A DNA stretch of 64,000 bases from Treponema sp. (GCA_017484285.1 JAFUTH010000005.1:124001-188000); one strand, 5' to 3'. Counted from the stretch's first letter, positions 1-8,310 are shown. The notes: generated by a model from the letters alone, not told the origin. Translations and numbers: made by a program.

Positions 1-468
1 GAAAATTTTTTGCTTTTAAATCTATTACTTCAAACTGTTCTAACGGCTTATCTTTTGTACTCTGCGATATGCTTGGGTTAGCAATGAATCCCAATTGAAA
101 GTTGCAAGACAATCTTTTGATGTTAAGGAAAGTAACAGTAAGTCATAAACAGTTGGCTCATCGGAGATTCGCATGTTAAAAAAATATTCTTCAATTGCGA
201 CTTCTAATTCTTGCCGTAAATCAAAAAGCTCTTCTTTTCCATACAAGTCGGAATAAACTTCTTCAAGATTATCAGAAACAGGCTCATAATTATATTCAAT
301 GAAAAGTTTATCAAAACCGAGTTGTTTTATAAAACCTTTCATTGCAGAAATTCGTTTGCCGTTTTTATCATATCCGCTTGGCAATGCTGCACAAGATGCA
401 CCTGCACCAAGAAGAACGACATGGCGGAAAGATGTGTCTATTTTATTATTTTTTTCTAAATTCATCAT
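1..468 (-). CDS. SIR2-like NADase-type protein, truncated by window edge, possibly frameshifted
   Basis: The N-terminus carries a nucleotide-fold glycine motif, VVLLGAGASCAALPSG (about residues 17-32). About 100 residues later comes LATFNWDSLL, the position of the NAD-site Asn/Asp motif in SIR2-like (SIR2_2 type) proteins. Such domains degrade NAD+ in several anti-phage systems; that is family knowledge and is not shown here. The open frame stops at 40-42 after 142 residues. A second frame then continues to the window edge with plausible protein (TKDKPLEQFEVIDLKAKNF), so the gene may have a one-base loss near positions 52-60 or simply end early. It is third in a minus-strand run behind the HEPN gene and the 202-residue gene, 14 nt after the latter, so it is probably cotranscribed. 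Confidence 0.6.
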
Positions 469-482
469 TTACAATTCCAGCG

Positions 483-1091
483 TTAAGGCAAAAGTGTTGA
501 AATTTGTTGAATAATACCAGATGCAACTAGATTGCCTGTAACATTGAAACACAATTCCTTTATTCCTTGTAAGAGTGTAACTATCTTATTTGTATCTTTC
601 TTCGTAATTGCGATTTTTATTTCTTCTATATCATCTACAAGCTTTTGTCGGGCTTCAGTTGATAATCCTGTATTTTCTACATTCTGAGAAATCATTTTTA
701 TCAAAGATTCAGTAGCAGAATAATCTAAGTTCTTATTTATAGTCTGACTAGAATCAATCATTGTTCCTAAATTAATATTGCTATTATTTGCATTTATTAT
801 TGTTTGTTGATTGTTTGAATCTTTCTTAGCAAAATAATCTAAATCTTTTGAAAAATCTATCTGGTAATGAGCTGGAATGTCATGAGTTTTTGGATATAAA
901 TTAGGATTTACCACAAGAAGTTTTTCATTGTTCATTTTTCTTATAATAATATCTTTCGCTTCAATTTTTATATTCACATTATCAGAGAGTATTTTACTTG
1001 GTGTAAATAAAATAGAAATATCTTCTATTACGGCTCCATTTTGCTTTTTTATATCAGCTTTTTCTTGTGGATATCTTGAAAATACATTCAT
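483..1091 (-). CDS. Hypothetical protein in HEPN/SIR2-like operon
   Basis: A 202-residue protein I cannot assign to a named family. The N-terminal ~75 residues look beta-rich. An Asn-rich stretch follows at about 97-118 (INANNSNINLGTMIDSSQTI). Then come charged helices with a coiled-coil look (about 125-170), and the C-terminus is a short hydrophobic segment (GNLVASGIIQQISTLL). This Asn-rich linker plus C-terminal hydrophobic helix resembles small proteins found beside defence genes, but that is a resemblance by eye only. Its ATG overlaps the stop codon of the upstream HEPN gene (ATGA), which points to translational coupling. The SIR2-like gene starts 14 nt downstream. Possible roles are effector partner, regulator or membrane-acting component. 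Confidence 0.6.
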   Translation of the reverse strand: MNVFSRYPQEKADIKKQNGAVIEDISILFTPSKILSDNVNIKIEAKDIIIRKMNNEKLLVVNPNLYPKTHDIPAHYQIDFSKDLDYFAKKDSNNQQTIINANNSNINLGTMIDSSQTINKNLDYSATESLIKMISQNVENTGLSTEARQKLVDDIEEIKIAITKKDTNKIVTLLQGIKELCFNVTGNLVASGIIQQISTLLP

Positions 1092-1882
1092 ATTTGTTCC
1101 TTCTTCTTAATATTTACATATTCGTCTATTTGACAATCACAAGTTAAAAATTGCTTATGACAAATAGGACATTCTTCAATGTCGCATCCTTCTGTATGAT
1201 ATTGACCAATTAATACACAACAATCACCACAATATTTCGTAATCGAAGCCCAATTCGTTTTTGTTTCTCTTCCAAACGGAATTCGCTCATACACAGTTCC
1301 TTTATATATAATTCCATTTTTCTTTTGGGCAGTGATAATATCAACAGGATTTTGAACACACATTAAACTTCCTTGATACTCTATATTCTTTTCCTTGAAC
1401 TCAGAAATAACTTCTGCCTCAATTTCATATAATTCTTGATAAATATGATTATGGAGTTCATCACCAACATGTTTATTATGAAAATAAGTTATAAACTCGA
1501 ACAATTCTTTATATCTCTTCGAAAAGTGCATATTATTAAAACCATATTCAAAATGAGTAATTTCATTTCTGAGTTTATATGCTCTTATCAAGTTAACTTC
1601 TTCTTTATCATCTATTTCGACATTGGCAAATTTCTTTATTCTATCAATAGCCTGTTCAAATGTAACTGTATTCTTGCACTTGTCGATATCATCATAAATA
1701 AACACTAGATTTTGCTTATATAATATATATTTACAAAACAATTCAAGCGATTGAACTATATGGATTATTGCAAAAATCCAATATCGTTGATTTTTCTTTG
1801 AATATTTAACATTTGTTAAAGATTCATTCAAAAATAGATATGCATTTTCTTGTAATGTTATTTTCTTTTCGATAATGCTCAT
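1088..1882 (-). CDS. HEPN-domain protein with C-terminal cysteine cluster
   Basis: A 264-residue protein using the ATG at 1880-1882, which has a good GGAG 6-7 nt upstream; longer frames would overlap the preceding gene. The N-terminal ~140 residues are helical and contain LRNEITHFEYGF with Arg105 and His110, the R-x4-H active site of HEPN ribonucleases. The C-terminal ~50 residues hold a dense Cys/His set (C218, C221, C222, H229, C233, C238, C241, H242, C248, C250), including ECPICHKQFLTCDC, which probably binds zinc. HEPN proteins are commonly toxins or RNases in defence and toxin-antitoxin systems (family knowledge). It is the first gene of a tight run with the 202-residue protein and the SIR2-like protein. 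RNase activity is inferred from the motif. Confidence 0.7.
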   Translation of the reverse strand: MSIIEKKITLQENAYLFLNESLTNVKYSKKNQRYWIFAIIHIVQSLELFCKYILYKQNLVFIYDDIDKCKNTVTFEQAIDRIKKFANVEIDDKEEVNLIRAYKLRNEITHFEYGFNNMHFSKRYKELFEFITYFHNKHVGDELHNHIYQELYEIEAEVISEFKEKNIEYQGSLMCVQNPVDIITAQKKNGIIYKGTVYERIPFGRETKTNWASITKYCGDCCVLIGQYHTEGCDIEECPICHKQFLTCDCQIDEYVNIKKKEQI

Positions 1883-1913
1883 TTTTTCTCCACATACAAT
1901 ATCAATAAACTGA

Positions 1914-4390
1914 TTAGTTCTTGTAAAAATACTTATCGACATAAGTAGCTTTTAGATAATCCGCCGCAATACTAGCATCAGCAATATCTAATTCTGGTAT
2001 TACTACTCCACTTGCAAAAGATGAATTGCTTGTGTAATACCATATCGAGGTATCTTCAAATATAGCACTTTCCAAATTTTCACAATTGAAAGCTCGTACC
2101 CCAATATGTCTTACACTATTTGGAATTATTACATTTTCTAATAATGTATTAGAAAATGCACTGTCTCCTATATCAATTATTTCATTCCCAAGTGAAAGTT
2201 CTTTTAGCGGTGTAATCTGCTTTCTCATTACTTTAATTCCAAATTTTTGAGTTGCTTGCTTATCTATTTTATATCCACCAGAACCAGAAAAAGCATATTT
2301 CCTATACTTGTTACATTATTTCCTATAATCACGGATTTTAATCCTAAGCAATTATAAAATGCATAATCACCAATAGTTATCAGAGATTCTGGCAATATTA
2401 TCGCATTTAAATATGTGCAATCATGGAAATAACTTTCATAACCATCACTTGAAGTATACTGTTTATAATCCAAACATGTTATTTCAGTTGCAAGAGAAAT
2501 ATCTAAGGTAAAATTTTGATTAGCATTTTTAAGTTTTTCACATAATAGTTTTAGCTTATAAATCGAAAGATTCCCTTGATAAATTACCGTAAAAGAATGT
2601 GTGAAAGTTGAAACATCTATATCGGAAATATTCTCAGAATTTACAATAATCGTATTAGATTCGTCACCCCACCTTGCATACAAAATTATATTTTCCGTTA
2701 AAGTTAATGGGAACACCACCCGCTTTTTTAATTCAGAATCTGAATACCAACCAACAAAAGTATATCCGTCACGAGTGGTTTCTGGTACGGTGAGTATTTG
2801 AGCAGTTCGATATGAATCTATTGCAGTTCCTTCATTTGTTTCAAAAGCAACATTGTATATTGCAAGCCATTTTGCATATAATGTTACCTCTTCTGTCAGA
2901 GTATAGGGAAAAGAAACAGAATTCCCCGAATAATCAGAAGTTGTATACCATCCACCAAAAACATAATTCTCACGAGTTGTTGCCGGGGTAGATTCTATTT
3001 GCGAAGTCGTATAGGCAGTAATTGCAGTGCCACCATTAGATTCAAAACTCACCAAGAAAGCCGTCTGTTTCCACTTTGCATAGAACGTTACATTTTTTGT
3101 TAGCGTGTAAGGAAACTGTATAGCCGACCCAGAAAAATCCTGCGAAGTATACCAACCAATTAATTCATAACCTGTTCGCTCTATTGCGGGGGCACTTTCA
3201 ATTGAATCAGTTTTGTATGAAGCAAGGGGAACATCACAATTCGTTTCAAATTCCACTAAGAAAGATGTTTGCTTCCATTTTGCATAAAGCGTTACATCTT
3301 TCGTCAGAACATAAGGAAAACTCATCGGCGTACCAGAAAGACTTTGTGAAGTATACCAACCGACAAGTTCATAACCTGTTCGGACTATTGTAGGGCTGCT
3401 TGTGATTGAATCAGTTTTGTATGAAGCAAGGGGAATATCACAATTGGTTACGAAATTTACGGTAAACACAGTCTGTGCCCATTTTGCATAAAGAGTCGTA
3501 TCTTCGCTCAATGTGTATGGGAATGTAATCGGCGTACCTTTGAAATCTGCCGTAGTATACCATCCGACAAACACATAGTCATTTTTGCTGATGGCAACGA
3601 TGCTTTCAATGCTGTCAGTTTTATACGAAGCTATTTCAGAATCACAATTAGTCACAAAAGAGACTGTGAATATTGACTGTGCCCACTTTGCGTATAATAT
3701 CGTGTCGTCCGTTAAAGTATATGGAAAACTTACAGGCGACCCGCTAAAATCAGGTGTAGTGTACCATCCTGCAAGAATATAATCATTTTTTGCTATGTCA
3801 GGGGATGATTCAATTGTGTCTGTTCTGTACGGTGCTATCTCTGAATCGCAATTTGTTTCAAAACTTACGGTAAAAACTGATTGCGCCCATTTTGCATAGA
3901 GCGTTGTATTTGCTGTTAGTGTATAGGGAAACGCAACGGGTGTTCCCTTGAAGTCGGAAGATGTATACCATCCGACAAACACATAATCTGCTTTAGTTAC
4001 AATCGGAGCATCTTTTATAGCATCTGTTTTATAAGTGGCAAGCGTCGTGTCGCAGTTCGTCTCAAAGCTTACAGTAAAAATATTCTGTTTCCATTTCGCA
4101 TAAAGTGTAGTATCTTCTTCAATATCAAAAGGAAAAGTTACCGGTATTCCCGAAAATGATGCTGTTGTAAACCAACCTTCTAACGTACAATCTTCTTTTT
4201 CAGAGATAGGCATTTCTTTTATGCAAGTAGTACGAATTGCTTCTATTTTTGTTCCGCCATTTGTGGAAAATGAAACTTCGTACAATCCTGATGCTTTGAT
4301 ATAAAATGGATTTGTGCATGATAATATAGCAAAAGCAAATAAAACACACAAAATGGAAACAAGCCAGTTATACGTATTTTTCGTTTTCAT
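1914..4390 (-). pseudogene. InlB-repeat / BspA-like LRR lipoprotein, one gene split by a frameshift
   Basis: The 5' part (708 codons) begins with a lipoprotein signal peptide (lipobox FAILSC near residue 25). It continues with eight InlB B-type repeats of about 68 residues, each ending in a variant of LYAKW, and then a BspA-like LRR_5 domain (TIGDYAFYNCLGLKSV). The frame breaks near 2294-2300: one frame ends NMLFLVLVDIK, while the next reads AFSGSGGYKID and runs into the 104-residue continuation with more LRR_5 motifs (IDIGDSAFSN, RHIGVRAF) and a typical C-terminal tail. Restoring one base gives SIGN-N-AFSGSG, as expected for the repeat. The gene sits 14 nt behind the CsgG-like gene on the same strand. 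The product would be a surface-exposed adhesin-like lipoprotein. The break may be a real mutation or an assembly error. Confidence 0.8.
2650..4280 (-). repeat. Eight tandem ~204-bp InlB B-repeats
   Basis: Eight consecutive coding repeats of about 68 codons. Each contains a GWF/GWY core (for example VGWYTSSDF) and ends in YAKW or YARW. Repeats 2-6 replace the usual Asn-Gly-Gly turn with TNCD, so each carries a cysteine at the same place; repeats 1, 7 and 8 do not. Repeats 3-6 are the most alike, suggesting recent unequal exchange among them. Confidence 0.85.
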
Positions 4391-4404
4391 GGGCTATATA
4401 TCTC

Positions 4405-5331
4405 CTAGAAGCGCAAGCCAAATTGCAATCCTGCACCGAATAGATACGGATAACCAAGTCGCAGATAAGGCTCAACGAATACCATGCCGAAAGGCTGTCT
4501 GAATCCTACTGAAATACCCGCGCTTGGTACTGTTTTTGTCTCTTCATTTATAAAAAGAACAGCACCGCCCAGCAAGCCTTCTACAAACATTCCTGCTCCC
4601 GATTCCCCGCTCGGTGAAACCGTGTATATTCTGAAAGAGCCTAGCGGTTCGAATGTAATAGCCGTATTATCATGCTTATCTTTTTCATATATGTCATAAC
4701 TGAGAAAGGCTTTTAACCCGACGGAAAATTTTCGTGACAAACTATAATCAAAACTAAAACCACCAGACGGAGCCACCATTTCTACACAGTTCTTATTTTC
4801 CTCGGCAATAATGCCAAATGCAGATTTCCGATAAGTTGAAGCCCTTCCAAGAAGCTGTTCTGTTTTAGATGACCGTTCAATTACATAAAACTTGAATAAC
4901 ATATAAGCGGCAGTTTCAACATCAAGCATTTTCACTTGCAGAGTATAATGATTTTCAATTTCCTCAAATTGTCCAAAAATAATTGCTTTTGCACCAAGTC
5001 GTTCACAAATTGAAAGGGCTGTGGCATCACTGACATATCCGCTCAACTGAAAATCAAGCTCTTTTTCGATTTTATCCATGTGTTGTCGTGTAACTACCCG
5101 CACTTTGCCAGTCTGAGCAAGATTTGCTGCAAGAGAATTTGAAAGATACTTGCTCATCTCAGGTGTTTCGGAAGAAAAATCTAAAACTGCAATAATTTCA
5201 CCATCAACACAAACTGCGCAAATATCATTAGCGACATTCCTAAGTGATTCATCAATGTCGTTCTTCGAGAAACATGGAAAAGTAATTGCAAACAGGAATA
5301 ACATAATTCCTATAAAGGATTTTCTGTTGAT
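4405..5331 (-). CDS. Exported protein: CsgG/LpoB-like domain plus outer-membrane barrel-like C-terminus
   Basis: Residues about 45-170 resemble the CsgG/LpoB-type nucleotide-fold domain seen in many spirochaete lipoproteins (IAVLDFSSETPEMSKYLSN; later AKAIIFGQFEEI). The C-terminal ~130 residues alternate polar and hydrophobic residues and end GYPYLFGAGLQFGLRF, with a terminal Phe as in outer-membrane beta-strands. The first ATG in frame is at 5304, but the frame stays open upstream to an ATC at 5329-5331. That ATC lies six bases after AGGAG and would give a charged n-region (x-N-R-K-S-F) in front of the hydrophobic signal core, so I extend to 5331. The InlB lipoprotein gene follows 14 nt downstream. 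A role in envelope assembly is inferred. Confidence 0.6.
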   Translation of the reverse strand: MNRKSFIGIMLFLFAITFPCFSKNDIDESLRNVANDICAVCVDGEIIAVLDFSSETPEMSKYLSNSLAANLAQTGKVRVVTRQHMDKIEKELDFQLSGYVSDATALSICERLGAKAIIFGQFEEIENHYTLQVKMLDVETAAYMLFKFYVIERSSKTEQLLGRASTYRKSAFGIIAEENKNCVEMVAPSGGFSFDYSLSRKFSVGLKAFLSYDIYEKDKHDNTAITFEPLGSFRIYTVSPSGESGAGMFVEGLLGGAVLFINEETKTVPSAGISVGFRQPFGMVFVEPYLRLGYPYLFGAGLQFGLRF

Positions 5332-5462
5332 AGCCGTCTCCTAATCTCCTTTAAGCTTTACTACGCTATCACTATTTTTTCAATATACAATAAAGAATCT
5401 CTTATTCAAACTCTAATAAACTTATACCACACATTCTATCTGATGTTTGTTTATCGGTCAAT

Positions 5463-5490
5463 CTTTTAGATAAAATTATTTATCTAAAAG
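5463..5490. promoter_or_regulatory. Perfect 28-bp palindrome, likely operator of the XRE gene
   Basis: Two 12-bp arms, CTTTTAGATAAA and TTTATCTAAAAG, are exact inverse complements around a 4-bp centre. The right arm ends in the AAGG that serves as ribosome-binding site for the XRE gene at 5499. A dimeric repressor bound here would cover the translation start and probably the promoter between the divergent genes. Autoregulation by the adjacent XRE protein is the simplest reading. Confidence 0.65.
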
Positions 5491-5498
5491 GATTACTA

Positions 5499-5822
5499 AT
5501 GGCTGGCGATTCAATAAGGGAGACACTTGCGCAAAATATCAAACGCTTTCGAGAAACGAGAAATATGTCTCAGGCAGATTTAGCTTTCGAAGCTGGAATT
5601 TCTATCCCGTTTTTAAGCGATATTGAACGCGGTAACAAATGGCCGTCGCCAGAGACTATTGGAAAAATTGCTGAAGCATTCCATATTGAATCATATTTAT
5701 TATTTTTACCTAATTTTTACGAAAAAGAAGAGAATAAAATACTTATTCGCAGAATAATGAACGAAATTTCTGTCGCACAAAATACGGCAATGAAAGCGGT
5801 ATGCGAAAAGTATGTCCACTAA
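5499..5822 (+). CDS. XRE-family helix-turn-helix regulator
   Basis: A 107-residue protein with an N-terminal Cro/CI-type helix-turn-helix (about residues 8-65): NIKRFRETRNMSQADLAFEA, then SIPFLSDIERG for the recognition helix and PSPETIGKIAEAF. The C-terminal ~40 residues are helical with no recognisable sensor domain. The gene is divergent from the CsgG-like gene and convergent with the putative nuclease gene, whose stop lies only 10 nt away. The perfect palindrome directly upstream suggests it controls itself. Whether it also controls the neighbouring ATPase/nuclease pair cannot be seen. Confidence 0.85.
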   Translation: MAGDSIRETLAQNIKRFRETRNMSQADLAFEAGISIPFLSDIERGNKWPSPETIGKIAEAFHIESYLLFLPNFYEKEENKILIRRIMNEISVAQNTAMKAVCEKYVH

Positions 5823-5831
5823 TAGGATCTT

Positions 5832-6320
5832 TTACTCCATCTCTCCAATCTCAATTCCAATATGCAGAGCAACCCCATTCCGTGTGGCAAAGTCCGCGCA
5901 TACAGAATTTTTCGCTTCATTATAATGTGGTCGCTTCCGATTGCAGACAAACGCTTTCTTAAAAAGAAAATCGTCGATATTGTGAGTTTGCTTGAAAAGT
6001 CTAATCGTGTTTTCTAACTGTTCAATGGGCTGTTTTGTATGTTGCTTTTTCCTTTCTTTCAGCTCAACAAAAGCGATTGTCTCTTTTGTATGTAAAAGGC
6101 ATTCGCATAGCGATTCCTCTTTATTGAAGCTCTCCATGATTTTAATTTTCTTATCAAGAGGGGCGAACTGATAATCATCACGCTTGTTACACTTTACAAT
6201 CGCATTCCAAGATTCTTTTTGGTTTTCGTCATAATTTATTTCTGCGGGAGCATTATCGACAAGCCCGAATTCTTTTACAGGTTCGACTTTTTCTGCAAAC
6301 TTGAAGAAATCTACTTGCAA
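5832..6320 (-). CDS. Putative PD-(D/E)xK-type nuclease, partner of the adjacent ATPase
   Basis: A 162-residue protein with no family I can name securely. Around residues 72-90 it has an acidic residue in CECLL, a short loop, then TIAFVELKER, the beta-strand with E-L-K typical of the PD-(D/E)xK fold (Glu86, Lys88). Further basic residues (RKKQ, NRKRPH) would suit nucleic-acid binding. Its start overlaps the end of the ATPase gene by 10 nt, so the two are translationally coupled. Pairs of an ABC/OLD-like ATPase with a small nuclease are a common plan in phage defence (family knowledge). No toxin or antitoxin signature was seen. The nuclease call is inferred from this one motif and the context. 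Confidence 0.5.
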   Translation of the reverse strand: MQVDFFKFAEKVEPVKEFGLVDNAPAEINYDENQKESWNAIVKCNKRDDYQFAPLDKKIKIMESFNKEESLCECLLHTKETIAFVELKERKKQHTKQPIEQLENTIRLFKQTHNIDDFLFKKAFVCNRKRPHYNEAKNSVCADFATRNGVALHIGIEIGEME

Positions 6321-7681
6321 AATGCCACCTCCAAATCCAAAAGTTGTGAAAAGCGTTCGTTTCCGTCTGCCAAAGCGATATTCAAAAGATTTTCATCTGA
6401 TGGCAAATTCTCATACGGTTTAAGCAATGCAATCGAACCGTCTTCTTTCGTTTCATAAATAGAAATCTTCTCGCCCGGAACTGCTGATTTCACTGGTACA
6501 ATTTTTTCGATTCGGTCAGACGGTACGCCTTTTTCCAACAACTCCGCTGCTTTTGCGCATTGCGTAAGATATGAAAGCATGTACGGGCTGTGCGTAGTTA
6601 TCATCAGCTGGTTATGCTTGTTTGTGTTCATGCATTCCAACAACTCAAACAGCACTTTCCTCTGAGATTCGGGATAAAGATTTTGCTCAGGTTCTTCCAC
6701 AATATTGATGAAGCGAGATGTAATTATAGATAAAAGCTCATCATTTGCTTTTTGAAGCACAGCCATTTTTCCCTTTTCTAAATTTTGCAATAATTCCTTC
6801 TTTTCGGTTACAGAATTGTACAATCCAAAAGCTTTGAATGCGGATGTAAGTGCGATTAAAGAAAAAAACTTTGAAGAATCTTTTGCGGCATTTTGTGATA
6901 GGATACTTGCAAGAAGTCCTGTTCCAAGCGTTTCTGAAAGTTCATTATATTTTTTTTCTACCTGTTTTTTTTCATCAAGTGAAAACTGTTGTCTCTTACC
7001 ATTAAGTGTATAATCAATGAAGTTTGAATAATATCTTGAAATCAGAGATAACGGAACAACAGACTGTATACCGCTCGCAGCCTCGTACAATTCAATTTCA
7101 TAATTGCTCTTTGTATCAGATATATAGGAGCGATTAGTTCCTTCGTCATATCGATAATAATAATCACCAATCGGCAATTTATATTTTTTTCCGTCCCGTG
7201 CCTCGCGTGCTACATCAAAATCACCGATAGTTTCAAATAGATTTTTTAAGACCCCCGCGATAGCATTCGGTTTTGGCAAGGCACTGCAAAAATTCCGCTC
7301 GGCAGGAATATAAGCAATCTTTGGTTTTACATATCTTCCATCTTCTCGCTTGATGGTGTCTATTGTTTTTTGAGAAATATGAAATTCATACGAGTCAAGA
7401 ATACAGTCGATTTCGCTCGATGCAGTCAGATATGACTTTATACAGTGATAAGCCAAATAGTTATTTGCAAATTCATCATAGGTAAGCTCTTCTTTCTGAA
7501 TTTTTTCACTCTTCAAAGCTTTTTCTAACCACACAAATGTTGAATACAGTTTCGCAATTGTGCTTTTGCCTGTCGCTTGATTTCCGCAGATAACGGTAAC
7601 AGGCGTGATTTCCATAAACCCGTCATTCTCAGAGAATCCTTCTTTTATCGGTCCAAAATTCTTTACACGCAGTTTAGCCAT
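6311..7681 (-). CDS. AAA/ABC-type ATPase (OLD-like, AAA_15/AAA_21)
   Basis: A 456-residue ATPase. Walker A GNQATGKST is at residues 33-41, directly after an N-terminal strand typical of SMC/ABC-like ATPases (LRVKNFGPIKEG). Walker B and the catalytic Glu lie in INIVEEPEQNLYP (about 325-337), and the switch His is in MITTHSPY (about 361-368). The middle ~200 residues form the variable helical insert. There is no TOPRIM domain, so it is not a complete OLD nuclease; the nuclease function may lie in the overlapping downstream gene. It is the first gene of a two-gene minus-strand unit. A TTGAAA / 18 nt / CATATT promoter candidate lies just upstream. Its base composition is AT-rich like the rest of the island. 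A defence role is inferred. Confidence 0.8.
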   Translation of the reverse strand: MAKLRVKNFGPIKEGFSENDGFMEITPVTVICGNQATGKSTIAKLYSTFVWLEKALKSEKIQKEELTYDEFANNYLAYHCIKSYLTASSEIDCILDSYEFHISQKTIDTIKREDGRYVKPKIAYIPAERNFCSALPKPNAIAGVLKNLFETIGDFDVAREARDGKKYKLPIGDYYYRYDEGTNRSYISDTKSNYEIELYEAASGIQSVVPLSLISRYYSNFIDYTLNGKRQQFSLDEKKQVEKKYNELSETLGTGLLASILSQNAAKDSSKFFSLIALTSAFKAFGLYNSVTEKKELLQNLEKGKMAVLQKANDELLSIITSRFINIVEEPEQNLYPESQRKVLFELLECMNTNKHNQLMITTHSPYMLSYLTQCAKAAELLEKGVPSDRIEKIVPVKSAVPGEKISIYETKEDGSIALLKPYENLPSDENLLNIALADGNERFSQLLDLEVAFCK

Positions 7682-7738
7682 TCGTCTTGTCCAAAATATG
7701 ACTCAATTTTAGTACATTTTTCAAAAAGAATATAGACA

Positions 7739-7785
7739 TAAAAAAAATCGCCCCTCGCAAGGAAATCACTTCCTCACAAGGGGCG
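7739..7785 (-). terminator. Terminator behind the nifJ remnant
   Basis: An imperfect hairpin built from CGCCCCTCGCAAGG and its partner TCACAAGGGGCG, with a run of A on the plus strand (T on the transcript) after it. It is a diverged copy of the nifJ terminator at 13036-13080, showing that the duplicated segment includes the 3' untranslated end of nifJ. Confidence 0.6.
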
Positions 7786-7941
7786 TTCAGATTTTCCCTC
7801 ATTAGGCATATTCGCCCAATGAAGGAATTTTCTGTCTCAATTCCCCATCGAGGCAACTACCCCGATGAAGAATCAACTGGCTTACTTATACAACTCCACC
7901 AGCTTCTGCAAGTGCACGAATCTGTCCTTTGCTGCCTGTTC

Positions 7942-8040
7942 GTTTGTCGTTCGCTACGCTCACTAACGAGTTTTCCTTCAGAAAACTCGCAGTACATTTT
8001 GCTCGCTTATACAAGCAATTTTCGTAGACAAACGACAAAC
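7942..8040. repeat. Hairpin-rich insert A within the nifJ remnant
   Basis: About 100 bp absent from intact nifJ. Its edges carry TCGTTTGTC on the left and GACAAACGA on the right, an inverted pair. The interior includes the perfect hairpin CGAGTTTTC-cttca-GAAAACTCG. The size and structure fit a small non-coding palindromic element; no coding capacity is seen. Confidence 0.6.
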
Positions 8041-8204
8041 TTGCTTTGGCACGCTCAGGGAACTTGCGTGTAAGCGCACTGTATCTCGTCTCGTTGTTCA
8101 AGAAGTTCTGGTAGCTTCCGTCGCCTTCCTTAGAAGTGAGCGTGAACGGATTCTTTCCCTCTGCTTTGAGGGCCGGGTTGAAGCTGAAGAGGTTCCCTTC
8201 GCAA

Positions 8205-8270
8205 CACAGTTGCTCGGAGACTCGCTCAAAACCTGTCTCACAGGTTTTGACCCCTTCGGGGTCGCTCCCT
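8205..8270. repeat. Hairpin-rich insert B within the nifJ remnant
   Basis: About 66 bp absent from intact nifJ, lying between the GAGGTTCC and AGTAACCAGC homology blocks. It contains two consecutive perfect hairpins, AAAACCTGT-ctc-ACAGGTTTT and GACCCC-ttc-GGGGTC. No coding capacity is seen. Confidence 0.6.
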
Positions 8271-8310
8271 AAGTAACCAGCTTTGACAACTTAAATGGAT
8301 TAGACAAAGG

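Larger units (their letters stand above)
7882..8295 (-). pseudogene. 5'-truncated, interrupted copy of the nifJ 3' end
   Basis: Nucleotide alignment by eye with 13133-13370 shows the same C-terminal nifJ coding sequence. It includes the stop context GGCTTACTTATACAACTCC, the segment coding for NNETRYSALTRKFPERA, and the stretch ending near AGTAACCAGC. The copy is diverged at many third positions and lacks everything upstream. It is interrupted by two hairpin-rich inserts (about 7942-8040 and 8205-8270) and cannot be translated as one frame. On its coding strand the 5' end abuts the 106-bp palindromic repeat at 8311-8416. Downstream it keeps the nifJ-type 3' hairpins and terminator. Confidence 0.85.

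Noticed and set aside
2650-4280. Regular ~204-bp spacing resembling a long repeat array such as CRISPR
   Set aside because: Repeats are in frame, code for InlB B-type units and have no spacers; no cas genes are present.
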